From contig JAFYOJ010000050.1 in the NCBI GenBank assembly GCA_017560225.1, positions 1-34,991 of the forward strand: a stretch of DNA of 34,991 nucleotides, read 5' to 3'. The stretch comes from Clostridia bacterium. Its GTDB lineage: Bacteria > Bacillota > Clostridia > UBA1212 > UBA1255. The notes beneath the pieces are model-generated. The model had not been told where the DNA came from, ran no database searches, and was given only the letters and a program-made list of their open reading frames with translations. Positions 34,234 through 34,991 of the stretch are shown one piece after another (position 1 is the stretch's first letter; every line of letters starts with the position of its first letter). A program made the position numbers and the translations under genes.

Positions 34234-34445
34234 TGATAGCAAAACGGAGCAGAATTTCTGCTCCGTTTTTGCTGTCTATTATATCTCCCCACCACACTAT
34301 GTATCGCCATACAAAACTTGTCGATTGGTGTCAATGTTGTCAATAGAGGGTCTCCCTCTCTTATCCTCATCGTGCGTCTTATTTCTTTCGGTATAACTAC
34401 ACGTCCAAGGTTGTCTATTCTTCTCACAATTCCTGTTGCTTTCAT
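34191..34445 (-). CDS. Short AbrB/SpoVT-type protein, module copy 2 (C terminus doubtful)
   Basis: Residues 1-35 (MKATGIVRRIDNLGRVVIPK then EIRRTMRIREGDPLL) are the N-terminal half of an AbrB domain, 32 of 35 identical to copy 1. After GDPLL the frame runs on for 49 residues with no recognisable domain, passing antisense through the LRR gene's terminator and its last 43 bases. That tail is probably not selected, so the gene may be truncated or degenerate in the same place as copy 1. GGAG lies seven bases before ATG 34445, a better site than in copy 1. Confidence 0.65.
   Translation of the reverse strand: MKATGIVRRIDNLGRVVIPKEIRRTMRIREGDPLLTTLTPIDKFCMAIHSVVGRYNRQQKRSRNSAPFCYHYSFALQTTSWYVP
34241..34270 (+). 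terminator. Strong terminator of the LRR gene
   Basis: AAAACGGAGCAGA (34241-34253) pairs perfectly with TCTGCTCCGTTTT (34257-34269) around a three-base loop, ending in T5. It marks the end of the first cargo unit. Confidence 0.92.
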
Positions 34446-34448
34446 ATA

Positions 34449-34502
34449 TCTCCATCTCCCTAATCTACAAATTGTGATGTTAGTATTTGTGATTAAAGGG
34501 AA
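34449..34502. repeat. Inverted repeat of module copy 2
   Basis: A diverged version of the repeat at 32769-32821. ACAAAT and ATTTGT flank a loop containing TGTTAGT, and the outer parts (CCCTAATC left, GATTAAAGGG right) still pair with small bulges although their sequence differs from copy 1. The flanking TTTATACTGT on the plus-strand side is identical in both copies. The limits of the arms are approximate. Confidence 0.65.
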
Positions 34503-34518
34503 TTTATACTGTAAATAG

Positions 34519-34547
34519 TTGAATTCAAAATTTCAACTTGTTATAAT
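34519..34547 (+). promoter_or_regulatory. Promoter of the second cargo gene
   Basis: TTGAAT (34519-34524), a 17-base spacer and a perfect TATAAT (34542-34547), starting seven bases after the conserved TTTATACTGT. Confidence 0.75.
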
Positions 34548-34570
34548 GTTATTAAAGGAGAGTGCTGAGC

Positions 34571-34991
34571 ATGTCAAAAAAAATCAGATATATAAATCCC
34601 GAAATTCAACGCATTTCAGGATTAGAATACGATACTGAACGATTATCAAAAAACGGTTGCTGTTGTCCAAAATTAACCGCACAGAATATAAAATTAGTGC
34701 ACAATTATGTGATAAGTCAATCTTCATACTCGAATGAATCTGGAGATGATTTTGTTAGAAAATATTTCAAGGAACACAAAGAAGATACATCTTTATCTTC
34801 AATAATAATAAAAGTCATTTTAATTGATACCGTCGATTCTACAAATTTAAAACAATTACTTGGTAAGGACTATTCCAAAATTGTTGCACAAAAAATTATA
34901 GATAATAATCTTGAAGATATTATTAGAAACGGAGATAACTTTGGCAAAAAATTTAAAAATGTTGCTTCTTTCCCCCCAAAAAAAGGTTCTA
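34571..34991 (+). CDS. Unknown protein, second cargo gene (cut by the window end)
   Basis: An open frame of at least 140 codons begins at ATG 34571, ten bases after AAAGGAG and behind a good promoter, and is still open at the last base. I translated it by eye: it begins MSKKIRYINPEIQRISGLEY, has a CCC cluster at residues 30-32, then an alternating hydrophobic stretch SIIIKVILIDTVDSTNLKQL and a charged region ending SFPPKKGS. No membrane segment or signal peptide is seen. I do not recognise the family. It is A+T-rich like the LRR gene and occupies the same position relative to an AbrB-type gene and inverted repeat. Confidence 0.75.
   Translation, partial: MSKKIRYINPEIQRISGLEYDTERLSKNGCCCPKLTAQNIKLVHNYVISQSSYSNESGDDFVRKYFKEHKEDTSLSSIIIKVILIDTVDSTNLKQLLGKDYSKIVAQKIIDNNLEDIIRNGDNFGKKFKNVASFPPKKGS

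Noticed and set aside
34191-34330. C-terminal 45-50 residues of the second AbrB-type frame as a new effector domain
   Set aside because: The stretch is antisense to a strong terminator and to the LRR gene end, and has no recognisable domain.
32950-34640. Shared GLEYD near residues 16-21 of both cargo proteins, suggesting a common N-terminal tag
   Set aside because: In the LRR protein the motif belongs to the usual entry segment of this repeat family, and the flanking residues do not match in the second protein, so five residues may be chance.

Overview
The window looks like chromosomal DNA from a spore-forming Bacillota bacterium, most likely class Clostridia. The evidence is SpoIIID and SpoIID-type sporulation proteins, a Spo0A-type DNA-binding domain, a zinc-type S14, zinc motifs in S4 and L24, an oxygen-independent (class III) ribonucleotide reductase, and strong AGGAGG ribosome-binding sites. 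I cannot name a genus from the sequence alone.

Layout. 1-612: 3' end of a 23S rRNA gene, a complete 5S rRNA and its terminator. 838-4244: nadA-nadB-nadC, the de novo route from aspartate to nicotinate mononucleotide. 4321-6672: a SpoIID-type protein, then a separately promoted pair of an inositol-monophosphatase (SuhB-like) protein and a NusG paralogue of LoaP type. 6669-8732 (minus): a GlmU-like left-handed beta-helix protein and glmM, for amino-sugar and cell-wall precursor synthesis. 8858-9449: spoIIID, convergent with a stand-alone Spo0A effector domain. 9625-10515: a YitT-family membrane protein. 10516-11073: terminators, a strong promoter and a long structured leader with an apparent attenuator.

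11074-26939: an essentially complete S10-spc-alpha ribosomal cluster, rpsJ to rplQ, including secY, adk, map, infA and rpoA. Spacing is tight apart from four larger gaps (before rplC, rplF, adk and rpsM), each with hairpin-forming sequence. L22, L17 and L36 differ in length from the textbook forms.

27032-32582: yhbY; a convergent YgjV-like membrane protein; nrdD-nrdG behind a promoter with a very good NrdR box; and a cytoplasmic GH20 hexosaminidase-like gene with its own promoter.

32600-34991 is different: visibly more A+T-rich and accessory in character. It holds two copies of one module: a short AbrB-type gene on the minus strand, a large imperfect inverted repeat, a divergent promoter, and an unrelated cargo gene on the plus strand (a leucine-rich-repeat protein in copy 1, an unknown protein cut by the window end in copy 2). 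The two AbrB reading frames differ mostly at synonymous positions, and the inverted repeat keeps its pairing although its sequence has changed. This repeated AbrB / inverted repeat / cargo cassette is the best candidate here for an undescribed system.
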